Of a DNA stretch of 64,000 nucleotides, positions 63,983 to 64,000 are shown piece by piece. The DNA is from Branchiostoma floridae (taxonomy: Eukaryota > Chordata > Leptocardii > Amphioxiformes > Branchiostomatidae). The stretch covers positions 1,754,380 to 1,818,379 of the forward strand of contig NC_049979.1 in NCBI RefSeq assembly GCF_000003815.2, written 5' to 3'. The notes beneath the pieces were generated by a model, which worked only from the letters and a program-made list of their open reading frames with translations, was not told the DNA's origin and did no database searches. Within the stretch, counting starts at the first letter, position 1, and each line of letters starts with the position of its first letter. The translations under genes and the position numbers were made by a program.

Positions 63983-64000
63983 CTATTTACACTCGACGAA

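Overview
The window is intron-rich animal DNA, most likely from an amphioxus (Branchiostoma). I infer this from chordate-type genes with short exons and GT-AG introns, a heavy load of short foldback (MITE-like) elements, a tRNA-Ala-derived SINE, and minisatellites that straddle exon-intron borders. I recall border-spanning repeats of this kind being described in amphioxus genes under the name 'mirages'. There is no bacterial-type gene organisation. Gene models below were built by hand from open frames, GT-AG borders and intron phases; no database search was run.

Four protein-coding genes are supported. (1) 3214-4969, minus: first two exons of an HLX (H2.0-like) homeobox gene; the homeodomain exons would lie off the left edge. 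(2) 18521-21305, plus: a complete three-exon SLC35G/EamA-type transporter of 359 residues. (3) 25365-36994, plus: eight recognised exons of an ATP-grasp enzyme related to the carnosine-synthase/biotin-carboxylase fold; at least one exon is missing around a low-quality stretch and a 100-base gap. (4) 41323-63982, minus: fourteen exons for the C-terminal half of TTC13, with the N-terminal TPR exons off the right edge. Genes 3 and 4 converge. HLX and the transporter diverge across about 13.5 kb with no gene that I can support.

The space between exons is mostly repeats: several foldback families (three with exact 8-bp target-site duplications, so hAT-like), Tigger-like elements, degraded LINE ends, tRNA-derived SINEs, microsatellites (TG, CA, GA, ATC) and minisatellites of 48 and 55 bp. 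Three runs of N (23340-23640, 31295-31394, 58635-58734) are assembly gaps.

The most striking observation is that at least seven of the roughly fifty splice borders modelled here have been duplicated in tandem together with flanking exon and intron sequence: 2 to about 34 copies, periods 19, 42, 43 and 55 bp, at donors and acceptors of two neighbouring genes. In the ATP-grasp gene the unit is 42 bp, a multiple of three with no stop, so four consecutive acceptors could give proteins differing by 14-residue steps.
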